From the NCBI GenBank assembly GCA_963969395.1, contig OZ017795.1, forward strand, positions 1,240,001 to 1,304,000: a DNA stretch of 64,000 nt, read 5' to 3'. Numbering within the stretch: the stretch's first letter is position 1; each line of letters begins with the position of its first letter. The position numbers were made by a program, and so were the translations under genes. The notes below the pieces were generated by a model, which had not been told where the DNA came from, searched no databases, and saw only the letters and a program-made list of their open reading frames with translations. This DNA comes from Pseudoscleropodium purum (lineage: Eukaryota > Streptophyta > Bryopsida > Hypnales > Brachytheciaceae). Below are positions 35,661 through 48,588 of the stretch, piece after piece.

Positions 35661-38600
35661 TGTTCAGCCTAACTACTGTACTGTAGTGTGCCCGGTGCCA
35701 TTGCCACGGTCAAACAAAAGAAAAAATAAATTTCTAATTTCTTTAATTCATAAAAACTTCAATATTCAATAACTTTCATGCCTTAGGTCGGAATGCCACA
35801 AAACCAAGCCCGTGCACCCTTCCTCACCAAGGGCTTTTCAACAATACCAAACATGAGAATGGGAGGTGCAAAGTCCAGGAAATCTCAACGTAACAAACAA
35901 ACAAAACAAATAGCCTAATGGTTATATAAGGAAGGGTGTATTGTCATCATCCAAAATAGAGGGATAATGTCCTAAGATTTAGTGGTAATGAAACAATTTT
36001 GTTCATCACCAAAAAGAAGACTATCTCATCAAATATTTGTTATGGAATTTTTTGCATCCAACCTTAGCAAAGATTCATTAAAAATAGAAATCGTAGGCAT
36101 ACCTTATTACCTTTGTCACATAGTCCTCCATGAAGTTGAAAAGATGGTGAGAAGGGGAGATAGATTTGTATTGGTTCAAATTGTTGAATTCACTTTGTAG
36201 CCAACATTCTAACACTACCACTATATTCCCTTCTTGGGCCAATTTTCAATTTTAATATTTGCACTAAATTTTGAAGCTAAGGTAAACAAATCATTGTGGG
36301 CCCTTTTTTTAATTGCATCCCTATCTATATGTATTCTACATTTTTGCCCTAAAATATAAGGGTCAAACCACACTGAAAAGTACCATTGGCATTACTTTTG
36401 TAGGACAAGACTTGAGTCCTTTTCTAAACTTTTGAAGCTCTCAATTACTTTGATGTTGTTATTATTTTTAAAAATTTATAGATGAATAGTATAGAAATGC
36501 ATTTTTTTAAAGTGATGAAGAAGAAATTTCATAGAAAAAAATCTTTCTAAAGATGTAAATCACTAATTTTAAGGCTAAATTTAGTGCCTTTATTACAATA
36601 TAGCACTTTAAATAGACATTTTTATTCAAATTTTTTAATCTTCTCAAACATACAACTATGAAAAAGAATTTCTAGTGATTAAATTTTGGACTAAAAATAG
36701 TATAATTTTTTAATCAATTTATTGATTTTTGACTAGCTCTTGATTTCATCTTTTTTTTAAATTAAACATTCAAATTTTAAAATAATATAAACACTTTTTG
36801 TTTTATCACAATCATCATTTGGATTAGTTTTTATATTGAAATGAACGTTCACATGTTTTTACTTTTGAATATTATAGAAAATGAACAAATATTGAAGTTG
36901 TAGCAAATGAGTCCTTTTTAGCTTTTCTATTCCATCATATGAATATATGTACTTATAATTTTTTTAATTCAATCACATTATTATTCATTAGAAATTAGAC
37001 CCCTTTTCTACCATTGAAAAACTTGACAATCTGACATCTGAACTTCAATTCGGACTTTAATAGAGAAGTTTAGATTTTTCTATAAATAAAAAAATATTAG
37101 TCTTAACATGACTTAGACTACTAGTAGGAAAGGACTAAAATGACTAAGTTTAATAGATTAGCCTTAAAAAATAATAGCTACAAAGAAGATACATTGTAGA
37201 TTTCAATGCGTTTGCCCCCTTTTGTGGTCCATTTGAGTGTGATTTGACCCATAAGAAATACGTAGATAAAAATGCAATTGGAAAGAGAGTCCATGAGAGT
37301 CTATGATTAGGTAATGCCTACCTTATATGCATTCATAAATATGTAGATTAGTTATAGATGAACCATCAATTATTCATTCAAATGTGATGATTATCATTCT
37401 TTCTACTATAAAAAGGATAAAGTAAATTTTGATGATTTCATCCATAGAAAAATGAAGAATATTTCATAAAATATCACAATATTTTTTTCAAATATAGCAA
37501 GTCAGAGAAAAAAATCCATGTAAAATCCTTGGATTTTGACACATTGTTGTTTGAACTCCCATAAATATACCCTTCTTCCTAATGTTGGCATGATAGGTTG
37601 TTCATTACCATATTAGGAGCTAGATCTTGGCTATTGTATCTTTGCAGAAGTATGATTTGGTGGTTGCATCAAAATCAAGAAAAAACGGCTATAAAGTACA
37701 AGCATCTATAATCAATATTTTTAGTCTAATTTCAACTTCTAAAAAACATCATGAATGGTTAAAGAATGCTCCAAGTGTTAGTAAAGGAATCCATTGATTG
37801 AGTTCATTTGACAATTTGTCATTTGATGTGAATTTATTATATTGCTATTCATTATACTCTTTTAAAATAATATTGTGCTTGATTTATTGATGACATCACT
37901 ATCAATAATTGGTACACTTTAGGCATGAACTTTGGAAGTGACTATTTTTCTATTTTGGATTCATGGGGATTACTGAATATATTTTAGTCATGACCACGGG
38001 ATTATTGAATGATTAAAATGAGCCCATAATTCATTTCTTTGCAATTCATGCCAAAGTCACTAACTTGAATTGTTAAGATGCTTATTCTTGGAGTGAGATT
38101 TATTTGGATGTGATTATCTTTATTTCCTCCTATTTGATTTGAATGATAATTTTATCAACCAATGATAACCACATTACAAATCTTGAGAGTTTATTTTTTC
38201 TTGATTAAACTAATAAGGCATCCATTGTCAATAGAGACTTTGTTGCCTTGTGAGTTGTAGTTGAGCAACTCAAAGAAGACATTTTCCTTGAGTGGTTGTG
38301 GTTAAATTCAATTTCTTTGTTGGACTTCCAACAAAATTAGTCCCCTACAAATAAAAGAATTGAGCCATTTAAGTTGAAGCACCTCATGATTGTAAATCAA
38401 TGCAAACTATAGTGTATACAATTTAACATAATATTGTTAATTAATACCCATGAGATATTTGTATCTTCTCGGTATATAGTGACAAAAGAGTCAATTTGAG
38501 GAAAAAAAAACATGATTTCCAAATGTGGTACACATAGCATTATCCCATTGGATGTTAAGCTTTTACAAAAAATTTAAAAGAGATACGTACATAATTTTTC

Positions 38601-38740
38601 TATTGGTTGTAAGACTTTTGAGCAAATCCATCATGTTGAATGAATTCATAAATTTTTATTGCATATCACACCCCAACTGCCCATGATTTGTACTCCTAAG
38701 AAGTTGTAGAACTTGCAAACCACATGGGATATATCTCTAT
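35660..38740. other. AT-rich intergenic DNA, no gene seen
   Basis: No convincing reading frame, RNA gene or terminal repeat was found. Composition becomes strongly AT-rich from about 35.7 kb, just beyond the duplicated F-box block. Confidence 0.5.
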
Positions 38741-39056
38741 TTTTTCTTGTAAATATGTATGTCTTCTATATCCATATTTTGCAAGCATATATGTATATGT
38801 ATTATGTATTTCTTAGTCTAAAATTGTATTCATATTCATATTCTGTAACTATATGTGTATTCTATATCCAAATTTGGATGGCCAAGATCTTTTGTTCCAT
38901 ACATCAATGGATTTTTTTTAGAAAATCAATGGCATTTAAGGAAGAGGGGAATTTTTTCCTAAACTTTGATCAACGGCTCATGATTTTTCCAAAGGTTGGG
39001 GGGTAGAATTGAAACATAAACATGCATGTTTGCATATTTGTGGTACATAGTGTATT

Positions 39057-39111
39057 GAGACACAAGTGTCTCTTTTGAGCTCATTGTGAGAAACTCTCAC
39101 AATGAGCTCAA
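39057..39111. repeat. Two adjacent perfect palindromes
   Basis: The first, 'gagacacaagtgtctc' at about 39059-39074, is a perfect palindrome with a 2-base centre. It is followed directly by a second hairpin whose arms 39075-39091 and 39095-39111 pair perfectly over 17 bp around a 3-base loop. The site lies between repeats with no gene nearby. Confidence 0.6.
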
Positions 39112-39304
39112 GATTTGGTTTCCTTTTTTTAATTTGGTTTCCATAATTTACCTCCCCCAATCAAAGATAATATAAATTAAACTTTATTTAGCCCCCCCCC
39201 ACCTCCAATCAAAAATAATTTAAATTAGATTTTATTCAATTCACCCCCCTCCCTTTCCCTCCTCCTCTTTATAATTTGACAAATCAAGAAAATTTGATAA
39301 TAAA

Positions 39305-39410
39305 TATGGGATATATATCCCAATATCCCAATATGTATCCTAGCACATATCCTAATATGTATTCCAGCATGTATCCCAATACATATCTCAATATGTATGC
39401 ATATCCATAT
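39305..39410 (+). repeat. Minisatellite of about 12-bp units
   Basis: Variants of 'tatcccaatatg' repeat about eight times. One frame reads as repeated Y-P-N-M-Y-type units, but there is no gene context and I consider it non-coding. It lies next to dispersed repeat A. Confidence 0.6.
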
Positions 39411-39754
39411 GAGTCTCTGTATATCCGTATCTATATATTTATATATCTATATTTTTAGAGATCAATAGTTGAGGGTGGTAGTAATTTTTATAAAAAAAAT
39501 GAACGGCTCTCATTTTGGGGGATTGATGGGGGCTGGTTAATTAATTGCCCAATTTTGTTTCTTTCTTTTCAACTCATTGTCATTGTGTATCCAACTATTC
39601 GCTTACCACATCAAAACCCATCCTACTACCAATTCTAGAAGCACAACAACCTTGCATCACCGACTAAAGAGACATGGCATACAAGTCAAACCAAGACGAA
39701 GAGTAGCATAGGAAGGTTGAGGTCAGAAAATAATAGGACAAAGGAGCATTCAAT

Positions 39755-40140
39755 TAATTAGTATCTATGGTAGTTGATCCATTTCTAACCAGGGATCCAT
39801 TCTCTAATCAGTAGGAGAAAAGCAGGATATTAATTGTAGCACGATTTACAATGTAGTCATGGCGCATTATGATTGGCTACAATATTTTGTTTATTTTGCA
39901 AGGAACCTATGGTTGGAAATAGGAAGGCCTACATGACAAGAATAGGTTGAAGAGAATATTCAACTAGAAAATTTATAGTAATTAAATTCTAAGAAATAAA
40001 ATTTTGAAAAAATATAGAATTCTTCTAAACCTTGTTTCTATACATGGGAAAATTCCTGCACTCAAGAAACCTATGCTTCATATAATCAGATATGTGGAAT
40101 TGCTTAAGTAGTCGAAAATGGGTCAGCTACCATATATTGT
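39755..40140 (-). repeat. Dispersed repeat A, inverted copy
   Basis: This is the reverse-complement partner of 5690-6070. It lies just left of repeat B (40480-41345). The order of A and B is not what a simple inversion of the 5.7-9.5 kb region would give. Confidence 0.6.
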
Positions 40141-40479
40141 TTTTGAAAGCCTCAACAAACATCTAATGTGTTAGATAATTGCTCTAATGAAAAACACTAA
40201 GTGGCATGTTTAGTCTCTGACACAAAGACACAAAAGCCAATTCAAAAGCTACACTGATTTGTCCTAGTTGAGTGTGTGTTGCTAAATAAACTTTCATGCC
40301 ATACATTATAAAAAAATTTCAAAGGAGAATTGAATATTCTTACTAATGAATATAGTTTGCACTAACTCTTCCATTGACACTAATAAAATGATTCCTCCTT
40401 GGCTTGGTAAAAAGTTATACTACAATAGCTGACATTTTAGTTTATGTAGAAAGCATTTACTTTGAAAAATATATTCTTG

Positions 40480-41345
40480 TCACAAATAATTTTCTCAAAA
40501 TATGTATCCAAGGAATAGCTTTAAGGGCCAACAATTTTCATAACTTTTGACTACACAGTCCAAAAGTTATTACATGATATGTAACTTTCAATGCTCGACG
40601 GGTAGTCCAAGAATTTCTTAAAAAATAATTTTTTGCAAAAATAAAAATTTGTAATTAGTTTTTTAGATTTATATATATATAGAAAGATTTGAATCATTCC
40701 ATTTTGAATTATGAGATAAAAGTTATGAAGCGTTCCTAGTTTGTGGAAAGTTATGGATTTTCTATCCTAAAATAAACTTTGGAGTCTTTTCTTTAACTCT
40801 ATTTTTCATGTTTTTTGAAAAAAACAAATGCATATGATGTAGATTGTTTACTACTACATTACAACCATTGGAATTGGCATTTTTCAATTCAATAATTAAA
40901 TTCTTAACAATTTAGTATTTTGAATCATTTTCTATTTCTTTCCACTTACTATTTTTTTCCTATATGTTGTGCAATTCCAAATATTCTAAAAAATTTCAAG
41001 CAAATAGCCAACTTGCCTTGAAGAATGAATCTACAAAGTAACCACCATTTTGGACATTTTTTCATATAGATGTGACCTTGTGAAGTGGAGCTATCTAATT
41101 TTTTGTAGGGCCAAGAGAAGGATTTTATTAATTTAAATGCTAATATCTTGCAATCTATGAGGTGCAAATTTTTGAAATTTTTTCCACATCTTTTCAAACT
41201 AGCTTACTACAAGATACTACAATTTCATGTGTCCAAAAATGATTTTCTTCTAAAATGTGGTATTTGTATTAGAAATGGTAGTTTTGGAGTGTTTTTTGTA
41301 AAAAAAACAAAGTCTTTGACCTTTATGGATTAATGACACTTTTGA
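40480..41345 (-). repeat. Dispersed repeat B, inverted copy
   Basis: This is the reverse-complement partner of 8580-9475. No coding potential is visible; a short 'atatatat' insertion near 40670 distinguishes it from the other copy. Confidence 0.65.
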
Positions 41346-42089
41346 AGGACACCTTATTAGAAGTGTATCATTCAAGAATGGGTACAAGGATGGTTTTCGG
41401 TGTTTTCTCCTTACAGTTGTACAATAGACACCTAAGTGAGTATTTATATATCCTTGTAACAACAAAACACTCACAAAGTGTCCAATAGATGATTTTGCGC
41501 CTCCAAAATGCAAATAGAAATCCCTTGTTCATCCATTTAATAATTTATGGCTATTTGGAGGGGCTTTAGAGAGCTATACAAACCTAAATGATAGCCCATT
41601 GAAGGCATTATGTTATTTTAAATGATGAGAAATTACAAAAAAGTGACAAGAAGGTATCTCAAGTACAACATTAGAGCAAATTTGTCAACAAGGTCAAAGT
41701 CTATTTTTCAAACCTTTTGTCATTACAACTGTGAAAAATATTGCAAAGGATTGGGTCATAGTAGACAAGCCAATAAGGGGACATTTCCTTGAGAGAAGAA
41801 ATCAACGTTGTAATTAGTGACAATAGTTGTATTAAAGGTCAATTTTAGGCTCCATCTTTTGAGAAGTAGCTACTAAACATGGACTATGTTTTTTGCTTTA
41901 CTTCAACAATAGACACCTTCTTTGCCAAAAATCTTTAGACACAATCACAACATACACAATTTTGAAAGTATCTCACATTAGAAATTGATTGATTTCGTAC
42001 ATTGCTAGGTAGTTGCCCAAGAGAAGACGGTCCTATTTTCCATCACACTTTGAATTGCAGAGTTTAGTTTGGCCATAATATTTGAAGAA

Positions 42090-42255
42090 TGAAGCCAATG
42101 TATTTGAATTTTTATTGAAGATGACCAACTTGTTCACAAAGAACATTCTTATTTTTGAGAAATTTTCAAAAAAAAATTATAATTAAATTTCAAATAAGCT
42201 AATTTGTCACACTTTGCAATTTGGAAGGTTTTAGTACTATGGAATACCCAGTTGT
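42090..42255 (+). repeat. Dispersed repeat C, copy 1 (partner about 43670-43820)
   Basis: Both copies run from 'tttttattgaagatg' through 'aatttgtcacactttg' to 'agtac' or 'tagtatt' and 'gagtaccca' / 'gaataccca', in the same orientation. They may be parts of a fold-back type element, since the interval between them contains members of that family. Confidence 0.5.
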
Positions 42256-43399
42256 TTATCATACTTTTTTCAATACAAGGGAGGGCTATGATGGTACGCA
42301 ACCAAATTGACAAATTAAGCACTAACATTGAATGTAGATATGTTACCAATGTAGAAGCTTGTGAGACGTGTCACAAATGATTACTAGGAGAAAGAATTAT
42401 TCCAACCCTACTCTTTTTCTTAAGCAACTATTGTTATAACCAATGATGTTGTCATTAAGAAAAGGATGATCTATATCTTCCTATTGTTGAGCATCATTTG
42501 TGAAATTAAAATACAATTGTTGGTTTGTAAGGAGGAGAAAAATGTGAGATGTACCAAATGTGAAGGCAAATTTTGAAGCCTAAGGTTTTCTAAGGTGTTA
42601 AATTTATTTAGACAACCTTTCTCCATTGTTATAAAAGGTGAGAGCTTTTTGTTTTACTGCTTTGGTTGTTTTTAATTGTCAATTCCATAATCTAGCCTAT
42701 TAACATCTAAGTCAGCAAGTGCCATGCATGGTTGAATTCAAGGTTAGGAGGAAGCATGGGTTGCAATTTTTCCTTCACTTTTTCTATATAGAAAAATACT
42801 TTTAAACTCTGTTGTAGTCATCATTGAAGGATTTTCAATCTATAGTTAGCTTCTAAAATTTTCTAGGAATCTTTACTATAAGCAAGACGTTTAGTCAATT
42901 GTCACTATGGAATGCAATGTAGATTAGAAAATACTATACTTGGATAGTAGGCTCCGCTTATCTGATTAAATTTTCTTGAAGTCTAACTTTTTCTCCTAGT
43001 TCTAGGAACAAACAATCAAATCTAAAAATAAATACAAATATGGTTTGCCAAAAATACAAAGAATCCAATAAAAATTCATTGAATCAAATATCAATTGTTA
43101 TTTGATGGTGATTTGCCTACCATCAAAAAAAATTTGATGGTGAAATGAAGGAATATCTTCATTGACATTATGTGTGAATGGATAGTGGAGACTTTACTTC
43201 TATAATAAAATCCATTGTCTACCATGAATCCTCAAAGGGTGTAGGACAATTTGAAGATGAGAGCTTGACCATTCATTGTCAAATTAAATATAAAAACTAT
43301 GTTCAATGTAGAATTTTTTACTTCATTTTGGTAAAGTACTAAACCTTAAAAAAAAACGTTAATAAAAAAGAATTGATAAAATAAGATAGATTTCATTAA

Positions 43400-43620
43400 A
43401 AATAATTTTTTTTGTGGTTTTAAGCCTAAAAAATGTTGTGGACAAAATTCAAAGAAGGTGTTTAGAAATATCAAAGAAAATGTCCCTTCCAACTCTTCTT
43501 TGAATTTTTTCCATAATTTTTTATTGGAGGCTTGAAATCTCAAATGGATTTTTGGAGATGAAATTTATCTTGATTGCAAGGTGATTGCAAGAAAAAACCT
43601 ATAATTCTTGCATCATATTT
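43400..43620. repeat. Fold-back family relative
   Basis: The segment contains 'gacaaaattcaaagaagg' followed by its loose reverse complement near 'ttctttgaattttttcc', and then 'attggaggcttgaaatctca'. The same palindromic core occurs in the 62.1-62.5 kb element and inside the CACTA-like element at 7.8-8.0 kb. It is decayed and has no clear ends. Confidence 0.45.
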
Positions 43621-43669
43621 AAAGTAATAGAGTTGTTTTCAACTAGAACTTTTGAAGTAGAATCCAATG

Positions 43670-43820
43670 AACATGAAATTTTTATTGAAGATGGCTAATT
43701 GGACTATAATCATATCCTTTATTTCTTTGAAATAAAAAAATATTTATATATCAAAGTTAGTTTTGTTAATTTGTCACACTTTGAGGTTTAGGGATTTTTA
43801 GTATTGTGGAGTACCCAAAA
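43670..43820 (+). repeat. Dispersed repeat C, copy 2
   Basis: Second copy of the repeat described at 42090-42255. Confidence 0.5.
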
Positions 43821-43839
43821 TTAATGATCTAGAGTTAAA

Positions 43840-46800
43840 AATTTTGTAGTCTATTCCTATAGTAGGAAGAAATGTGTACACCAAAGAAAATCTAAAAATA
43901 TATTATTTTATAGCCTCTATATTTGTATAAATAGGGCTTCTTTATGCATGCACTTGTAACCATTAAATATGGTTTTGAATTCATTTTTTTGATGAAATAT
44001 GATGATCATCAAGTCCTCACAAATTGCCAATTTTTAGATTTTTTTAATTCATGATTTATTTATTTATTATTAATTTATACTTTGTTATATCTATTTTTTG
44101 TGACAATCTTTCTGTTCTAACATTACTATTTCAGTACTTACAAGTACTCATTGTACTCAAAACGGTAATTTTAGCCATTAATTTTTTTTTTATCAATAGT
44201 TGAGATTGTTTTGTTTCATAGTATTTGTAGTAATCATTGTACTGAGCGCAAAAACAATAGTTTTGGCAAAACACTACAATAAATGGGAGGTCTTTCTTGC
44301 AATCATCCTTCATAACTATTCTAAGATGAATTTGTTTTTGGAAAAATATATTCTTCTATGCACAATGGAGCTTGAAATTCCACTTTAAATATAATTTCTA
44401 TATTGAATACAATTTCTACTTTTCACTTAACTAGGTAAAAGCGGTTGAACTTCTACTCATCTTATTTTATATATTGCACGTGATTTATTTTACCTCCTAC
44501 CACTTTTGATTTGGATAAAGAACTTGTCTCTTTGTTTGATACACTCCAATGTGCTAAACCTACTATCCAAGTACAACAATGTTGTTAAATAGGAAAGCAC
44601 TAAAATAATTAAGGCAATTGCTTGTCAAACTCTTTTTAAAATTGTTCACAATTGTCACTTGAACAACTAAAGGCTATAGCTCCTTTCTTTTGCAGTGACT
44701 TCAAGTATTTCAGTCTCATTTTTTTTTAATTACTACATTGACTTAGGATATATTTGCACTTGACATTAGGCAACTAGTGCTTGGATAGGATTTATAGGAA
44801 CAAACTATTGATTGCCAAAAAATTTCACACATGTATGCTTTTATAACCACTAATTCTACGTGGATGGTGATGTGGATCTCAAATAAAAGCATTGCCACAG
44901 CTACTAATGACCAATACTATTTCAAGCATTGGCTTCTAAGAAATAGATATCAATCTTCAAAAACTCTAGATCTCAAAAACTTGTTGGTTGTCTTAGCTAC
45001 AGGACATTTACATGGGCTCATTAGGATAGAGTAGTCTCTAAGAATTAGGTGACATTAGCTGAAAGTGGTGGAAGGTTGTGCATCTATACAAAGTAGCAAT
45101 ATGAAGACCACCTCCATGTCTTCGTTGTAGCAACAACGTGTTTTCAAAGAGTGTGCATATTGATTGTTGCCAAATCAATGAATGCAAAATTCTTAATGCT
45201 TAATCTTTGCTTTGTACAATTTATTAAGAGTGCAATAAATGTAATATTGGGTTTAACAAGAAGAGAAGAAATGTCTCGGGCCTCACCTAGCTTGTAGATG
45301 GAATTGTGATTGCACTCTTCATAGAAAAGTGTCATCTTTTTTAGTCAAATTTTTTAAAGCTTTGGTTCAATACATTGATGTAGCCAACTCATTGAAGTTT
45401 GCGGGAAGGCACAATTTGTAGATTTTGGAGAGAGAATGGATTCCAAAAGGCTTTAGTATTTCAATTGCTTTAACCTACTTTGAGTCTTTCACTTGCTTCC
45501 ATTACAAGATATCCTCTAATGACCTCACCAACTTGAAGGTTTGATTACATAGTCCTTTTTGAGGTTAAATTATGTTACTATTACTCTTGTGCTTTCCATT
45601 ATTTGGAATTTGAGGAATTACAATTTGTTCTTATTGTTGGACTTCAATGGACTTCAATCTGTATCAACGTGCACATCCAAGTTGTTACTTTAAAGAGTTA
45701 AGGTTGGAAACTCAAGATTGACATGACCATGGTTCCTCTTGCTTTTTAGCCAATTCACAAATTAATTATTGTCTCCTTCATTACTTTTGGTAAATCCCTA
45801 TTGTTTAGTATGTGATTTGTCAATCGATGATTCAATTCTAGTTTCAATTGACAAGTTTCTATTGATCTCTTCTCCCATCTCTTCTACAACAAACTTGATC
45901 TCTTTGTTGCTAGAACTATTCAGTGGCCAATTTTAATTTTCCCTATTGAACATTATCATTTTCATAATTAAGCTCAAGCATGTTACAAAATAAAAGAGAC
46001 TGCCTCCATGATTGATGTATAGAAATTCGTAGATCAATTAGTTGATCCCTTTAGTCTAGAAGAAAAAGGTTCTAACTAGTGAATTGTATTTATTTTTAAT
46101 TAATTTGAAAAGAATCATGTTATCCGTATGATTCTAAGAATCAAACGAGTCATAAAGCTAGATTGTGGTTATGAATAGCTAGGCTTATATAATGGTTTCA
46201 ATTATGGTACAATTTGTTTGAAAGGAATCAAAAGGACTTTTTTTGAAGAATTTGGAGTGAACTACTTCTTTCTTTTTAAGGATATAGTTGACAAAATTCT
46301 TGACAAATCTGAACCTTTTAGTGTTGAGTCAAGTCTTGGATACATCTAAGGTGAGTATTATGATATTGTAGACTAGTTCATGTAACTATTCTAAAGTAAT
46401 TTATATCAATTCGTTGTACACATACACATCCTAAAGTGTTTGGCTAGTAGTATCTTGGCTTCACAACAAGTATGTTTTTTCTTATTGAACTTACTTTAAT
46501 TCCACTCTTCACCATCATAGAGATAATTGCCACATATTTGGTTTTAAAATTTGATTTTCAATCGGAGGTGTTCAATGCATGATAACATGAAAAAAGTCCC
46601 ACAATTTTGTTGAAAAAAACCTCTAGTTTTTTTCAGACCTTTGTAACCAAGACAAAATCAGTCAAACCAAAATTGAAGGTGCTATATCAAATACATTTAG
46701 TGCCAAACTAAATTTTTTTACAAATTCTACAATAAAACTTCTCAAAACAAGAAACAATAGACTTCTGTTGAGACTACAATGAGAGAGGGGGAGGGGCATT

Positions 46801-47997
46801 AGTAATAGTGCTTTTAGGTATGGACATTTGAAAGCTAATATATGCTTGCAAAATATAGTGGTATTATCCCCCAAGCCTACTCATCAAGATAGATCCTACG
46901 AGGAATTTTACAATGCTCTTATATTTTAAGAGTTGTTCTTTCTTAACGCTAAGTGCAAACATATTATTATAAGCATTCCAAAGAACTTGTAATTGATAAT
47001 TTCATCAACTAGGAATATATTATTACAAAATTAAAGCTCACATTTTTGTGATCACTTGTAGGTAACAACAAAAAACTTTAGTTCAAAATTGTGGGGAGAT
47101 TGATGTTAAGACGTTTGAGGCTTAGCTTGAAGAAATTGGAACATACTTGCTAGACAACCCTAACATGTGAGCTTCTGATTACAAGCTCTTTTTCAATTAT
47201 TTTTTTCATTTATTTTCTTTCCATTCTCCTCACCTTTTGTCAAAACTTTGATACTTCTCTAGTTTCTAACTTTTGAATTAGTAAACAAGATTGAAAGAAA
47301 AACTTTTTATCATTTTCATATTCTTGCAAGAAGCAAGTTAATTAAATGCAAACACAAACAAGTGTCTTGTTATGAAGACACTCCACAAGTTTGTTTTCTT
47401 TTCTTAAATTTGAAGCTTTGAAAAGAAATGACACAAAATCACACATTGAACTATGTGAAACTAAAGATTGGATCAATTAAATTCTTGGTGCAATTATTAA
47501 ATTAAGGAGCAACAATTCCTAAGAAGAAATCCAACTTTCTACAATTAATTCTATAATTTCTAGAGCTAGTCATTCTAGAATTTGCATTACGCTTGTTATT
47601 CTCTAACGATATGAAGTACTTTTGCAAACATGATAGATGTTTTTATTTTGACAATATGTTAGAAGTTCACTATATACCTTGAGTAGATCAATTTTGATGG
47701 ATCCAAATAAATGAGTATGTCTATTTTCAATTGATTTTGGCTCATTTCTAAATTTTTGAATTTTTCATATTTTTGCTTTTAGATTATGAAAAAATGAGAA
47801 AAATATGATTCATATTCCCCTTTCATCTTTTCATGGTGATAAAAAATCAATAGTTTGAGAAATTAGAATAGTTTTGGGAACAATGAATATTTTGCTTAGA
47901 TATGTGAAGACAATGAATGTAGTCTACTTTCACTTTTTTGCATGCCTTCCATTTTTCCATGTAAACAAGTTCAAGAAAAATTATCTTTCATTGGTGT
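43840..47997. other. AT-rich intergenic DNA, no gene seen
   Basis: Nothing I can support as a gene. At about 44370-44512 there is a solo right-end relative of the small inverted-repeat element at 26318-26643, sharing 'ttttacctcctaccac'. Scattered frames around 44.8-45.1 kb and 47 kb have no recognisable motif. Confidence 0.45.
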
Positions 47998-48588
47998 TTG
48001 TATTTTACAAAATCTATCAATGCAAAGGCATCAATGACAAGGGTTTGTGAAGAATACCTTAATGAAGCGCCACTTATTGTAGAAATATTTTTCAACAATA
48101 TACCCCTCACTATTTGTAGATGTTTGACAGAGAATTATATTGTCAAATTGCCTAGACTAGAGGGTAAGAAAGATGACCCTCTTCATAGAAGCCTTGAAAG
48201 ATTGAGATGGCTTTTCTATAGTTGGAGAGCAAATTTTTTGGAATGGATAAAGTAGTGGCTAGAGGGTCATGAGAACAAATTTTCAAAGCAATTCCTCCAT
48301 TTTGTTAAGGAGGTAGTATACACATTCTTTAGGATTGAAAGAGATAATGAGTTTGTACCACATGAGGAAGACTTATTACCTACTATTATAAAACTATTGT
48401 TGCTGCCACAAAATCATTCTTAACCATTGCCATTAGAAGTCATAAATTGTAGAATGGACAATACCTCTAAGGTTTCTCACTTGGAAAGAACTTTTAGCTC
48501 TAGACCTTATCATCTAAATAAGCCTCAGTCATGTCCCTCCTATCCCCACATTAAAACACATCATTCAAATCCAAAGGTCTCTAGTTGA
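47998..48588 (+). pseudogene. Decayed reading frame of about 195 codons, unidentified
   Basis: One frame stays readable from 47998 to the TGA at 48588 with only two internal stops (TAG at 48253, TAA at 48421), which is unusual in such AT-rich DNA. The conceptual product is charged and Leu/Phe/Trp-rich in its first two thirds, for example LHRSLERLRWLFYSWRANF. It ends in a Ser/His/Pro-rich stretch. That profile loosely resembles a retroelement gag-like protein, but I recognise no diagnostic motif such as a CCHC knuckle. I call it a probable transposon remnant of unknown type. Confidence 0.35.

Noticed and set aside
39276..39458. Tyr/Met/Asn-rich repeat peptide
   Set aside because: Translation of a 12-bp minisatellite without start context or gene structure.
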